The position numbers were made by a program, and so were the translations under genes. Below the pieces are notes generated by a model. The model saw only the letters and a list, made by a program, of their open reading frames with translations, had not been told where the DNA came from and made no database searches. Shown piece by piece: positions 60,938-64,000 of a DNA stretch of 64,000 bases. Origin of the DNA: Lenzites betulinus. Taxonomy: Eukaryota; Basidiomycota; Agaricomycetes; Polyporales; Polyporaceae. Every line of letters begins with the position of its first letter. Within the stretch, counting starts at the first letter, position 1. Location of the stretch: the NCBI GenBank assembly GCA_022264855.1, contig JABYQU010000001.1:1178001-1242000 (forward strand), read 5' to 3'.

Positions 60938-61476
60938 GCCCCAAGGCACTGTGGTTTCCGGTCAATACCGACAGATCGATATTTGATACTCACAGTGGGT
61001 GCGCGCTGGACGAGCCTCCGAGGTACTGGGCCTATAGCTGACGAACGGAACATTGAACAATATCTCATCCAGGGGGATGTGCGTGCTAAGCGCGCCGCGC
61101 CCGTGCATCACCTGTGGCTGAGCCCCGGCTGTTCCTGAGCGCAGATGCCACTACGACCATGCTCCGTCGCATGATACAGATGAGGAAGTACAAGAGCCCT
61201 TCATGCTCGCTCAGGCGCTTCCAGTGGTCCGCATAACGGTATTACGACACATTGTAAGCCCGCCCACCGGAGTAACATACGGATGCAATCAGTGGACGCT
61301 GGATACACGCACAAGTTACAAGCTGGCCGTCAGTCCACCGTCGGTAATTCCGCCGTCCTACCACACGCGTACGACCCTTCCCCTCGACCCAGATCGGACG
61401 TCAAACTCCTACAATCTACCCTCGATTTCAGATTCGGAATCCACTCCCCTCCCAATCCCTGAGTCTCAGGTCGGCG

Positions 61477-63305
61477 TCACAACCGCCACCGCGACTCCCC
61501 AGACGTAAGAGACCGATTTCTGCGGACGTAGAACGCGCGCAGGCCAAGCGCGAGGACCGACCCTGCAAACATAAACCCTGCGTTTGTGTAGTGGCCCGTC
61601 GGAAACGCGGGCGCCTCCGACGCCTTGTACACGAACGACCCTGCGCGGCGTGCGCACATCACGCACATCAGACAAGTTGCGGGTGGTCCGTGTCAGCGTC
61701 AGTCGTAACGGGTTACAAATCCCCGGAGAAGCGGGCAAGGGCGTACCGATGATTTGACCAAACGTGGCAATGGACACGTTCAGGGGGACGGCGAGCGTCG
61801 TCGCGCCGGTGTTGCGTAAGTTCGCGGTAAGCCAGCTCAGGCTTGGGCCGGATATGGCGAAGACGAAGGACAGTGCGACGCACAGGACGCCGTAACGCGC
61901 CGCGAAGGCCGTCGGAGGCAACAACGCTTATGGTGGCAATAAAGTAAACAACAGCAGGTCAGCATCGAGTCATATCACGAATATAACGTTGACCTCGGCT
62001 CCGCGGCGGCCCAGGGAGATCAGAAGTTATTGTCGGACGACGGCGGGTGAGGCGGGACCGTCCTGCAACGGAGGCTGAGCAATGACTAACCTTCTACGAG
62101 GAACATGACCCCGCACACGAAGAAAGCACCCGCAGCGCCGAGCGCGCGCATTTCATACCTATCCGCCGCCCACGCGACCGCAACGCAGACCGCGAACGCA
62201 AGCACATACGGCGGCACCGTAAATAGCTGCGCACGAAGACCCTCGTAACCAAGCCCCTGCACGATGGTGGGTGCGAACTGGGACATGCTCGCGAACCCTA
62301 CGGAGTACGCGATGAAGAGGAGGTAGTGCGCATACAGCCGCCAGTCGACAAGTGTCGAGCGCGCCTCCGCCCAGGTGAGTTTGTGGTGGCCGAGCGACGC
62401 GACGCCCTGGATACGTGCGATGGCGAGAGCGCGCTCCGCGGGGGAGAGCCATGATACCGTCTCAGGGAAATCAGGAAAGCAAAGGAAGACGATGAGCGCG
62501 CATACGCAGCAGGGTACGCCTTCGAAGACGAAGAGCCAGCGCCAGGCTTCGAGTCCGCGGGCTCCATTCAGCTTCCCGACCCCAAAGGCGATTGCTCCGC
62601 CGAACGCGCCGCCCAGTGTAGCGCAGGCAACGATGAGCGCGATGCGTAGGGCGCGCTCGTTTGGTTTGTACCAGAAGGTGAGGAAGTAGACAACGCCGGG
62701 GAAGAGCCCTGCCTCGAATGCGCCGAGAAGGAAGCGCATGGCGAGGAGTGTTGCGTAGTTCTGGGAGGCCGCGGTAATTATGGTAATGGCGCCCCAGCCG
62801 AACATGAGGAAGGCTAGCCAGCGACTTGGTTTGTACTTCTTGAGCATATAGTTGGAAGGGGTTTCGAATATCGCATAGGCGATGAAGAATATCATGAGAG
62901 CAATGACATATTGGTGGTCGGTGAGGTGAAGCGTCTGTGCGAGAGAATCTCCCATATCGTTGTTCAGAATCTTCGCATTCCCCTGTCATAGTGATTAGTT
63001 CCCTAAAAGGCGTATCTAGATCCGGAGAACGTACGATATTGAACCTATCGATACAGCATAGAAAGTACAGAAACATAGATGCCGGCACGATTCGCAAGTC
63101 CAACCTTCGTACGAGCCTGTCAATAGGACAAGGTCAGTCTAAAGTTCTCTTTCATGATTATTCTTTGTAGAACCGCGCACTTTCGTTCAGCTGCGCTATC
63201 CCCGGGATACGCTGGACTCGGAGTTTCTATATCCAAGACGTCTTCATACTGGTGAATGGATGGCTGTGTACAGTCACTGCCGGCCTCGGGCTTTTCTATA
63301 TCCAT
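61477..63305 (-). CDS. MFS anion:cation symporter, DAL5/TNA1-like permease
   Basis: Five exons (63305-63181, 63116-63035, 62982-62091, 61926-61747, 61640-61477) give 480 residues. The N-terminal cytosolic part is about 45 residues. The first span follows ERKLVRRLDLRIVPASMFLY, with FLCCIDRFNIGNAKI, a family hallmark. Further landmarks are FETPSNYMLKKYKPSRWLAF, the FLLGAFEAGLFPGVVYFLTF block with WYKPNERALRIA, and the central loop FPETVSWLSPAERALAIARI. About twelve hydrophobic spans are visible, and the C-terminus (LRAFYVRRNRSLTSGESRWR) is basic. This family of the plasma membrane carries organic acids and vitamins such as allantoate, nicotinate or pantothenate by proton symport; the substrate here is not known. 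ATG at 63347 in the same frame would add 14 residues. Confidence 0.9.
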
Positions 63306-64000
63306 CGCAAAGGCAGGAGGGGGGCTATGGAGGATCATGGCAGGCATGAGAGACAGAGGCAGCTAGCACTATGAAGCTCATGGCAGAGCTCAGACGTTGG
63401 ATGCTATAAGTACTCAATGGGAGTTAATTGTAGAGGTTGAAGGACGGGCAGCTTGTTCACGCACCTGAGCAGCACCGGTCATCTGAGAATGCTAAAGTCC
63501 CATGAACGCAGCCGCATTGCCATCTATTCTCGCACAGACGTGCTTCTGAAAGGTACAAGAGCCACAGCAGCGACAGCGGAAGCAGCAGAGAGGAGCCATC
63601 TATCAATGGACAGACTTCGCAGGTGCCCGGCGTTCGTATAGAGCGGGCGCCGATGGCAAACTTTGACGAACTTGAAGACCTCGTGAGCCGTAGTGTGATG
63701 CGAGAAGTGCAGACTTCAATGAGAGCAGCTGCAGATTACAGCGGATGAACAAGAGAGTTAACCATGAGCTTTAGACCGCGCAGCCGTACGGTAGGGGCCA
63801 TAGTGCCTGAGGTTGCAGGACCACTACGATGCCGCTATGCTGTCAACAACTTGGACGGTCAGCAGATAGGGTTGTCAACTTCAGAGGAGAGAACATCTCG
63901 GCGACTGTGACTTTCTCCTGGTGCCGCTGACGTTGTACAGTTGTTTGCTATGCACTATATGGTTTTATCTGGTTCATAAGTATATGCTGTTCAGTGTTTT
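63306..64000. other. Right-edge intergenic sequence
   Basis: The MFS gene promoter occupies the left part. No coding exon or repeat was recognised up to the window edge. Confidence 0.5.

Larger units (their letters stand above)
58799..61476. other. Long intergenic region with a MITE
   Basis: No gene is supported in this 2.7 kb. It contains the promoter of the Ser-rich gene at the left, an element with 8 bp target duplications at 60565-60937, and small hairpins such as CAAGATTG/CAATCTTG at 59182-59204. Plus-strand open frames around 59,200-60,000 and 61,200-61,500 lack motifs. Confidence 0.55.

Overview
This window is nuclear DNA of a filamentous basidiomycete, most likely an Agaricomycete and possibly a polypore. 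The evidence is dense gene packing, many 45-70 nt GT-AG introns, a GC-rich base composition, a CYP63-like P450, and basidiomycete-style orthologues of YAK1, TFB1, BRE1, DUO1 and CASP. The order and species are inference. No gene is visibly cut by either edge. No rRNA, tRNA or CRISPR array was recognised. Exon structures were derived by hand from splice signals, reading phase and protein continuity.

Left third (1-25,041): a conserved hypothetical gene, a gene-poor GC-rich block, a minus-strand coiled-coil protein, the DYRK-family kinase YAK1, two tandem SAM-dependent methyltransferases with the same exon layout, a PHOSPHO-type HAD phosphatase, a 16-exon CYP63-like P450 and the TFIIH subunit TFB1. 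The methyltransferase/P450 stretch could be a small metabolic cluster, but no scaffold synthase is present.

Middle third (26,192-45,747): a DUF4436-like membrane protein, the Golgi CASP/COY1 protein facing mitochondrial uS9m across a 330 bp shared promoter, an alpha/beta hydrolase broken by a 10 bp tandem duplication at its nucleophile elbow, the histone H2B ubiquitin ligase BRE1, the kinetochore DASH subunit DUO1, a BRI3/LITAF-like small membrane protein and the type I arginine methyltransferase HMT1/PRMT1. These are mostly housekeeping genes in divergent pairs.

Right third (45,748-64,000): an F-box protein, a secreted tyrosinase with an apparently missing copper ligand, a 1,280-residue Ser-rich unknown protein and a DAL5-type MFS permease, separated by longer intergenic regions.

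Three short non-autonomous DNA transposons were found from their ends: a TA-flanked element at 35,227-35,527, a hAT-type element at 46,150-46,810 with a near-perfect 8 bp target duplication, and a 373 bp element at 60,565-60,937 with a perfect 8 bp target duplication. These elements and the broken hydrolase are the most distinctive observations. I did not find a clearly new multi-gene system.
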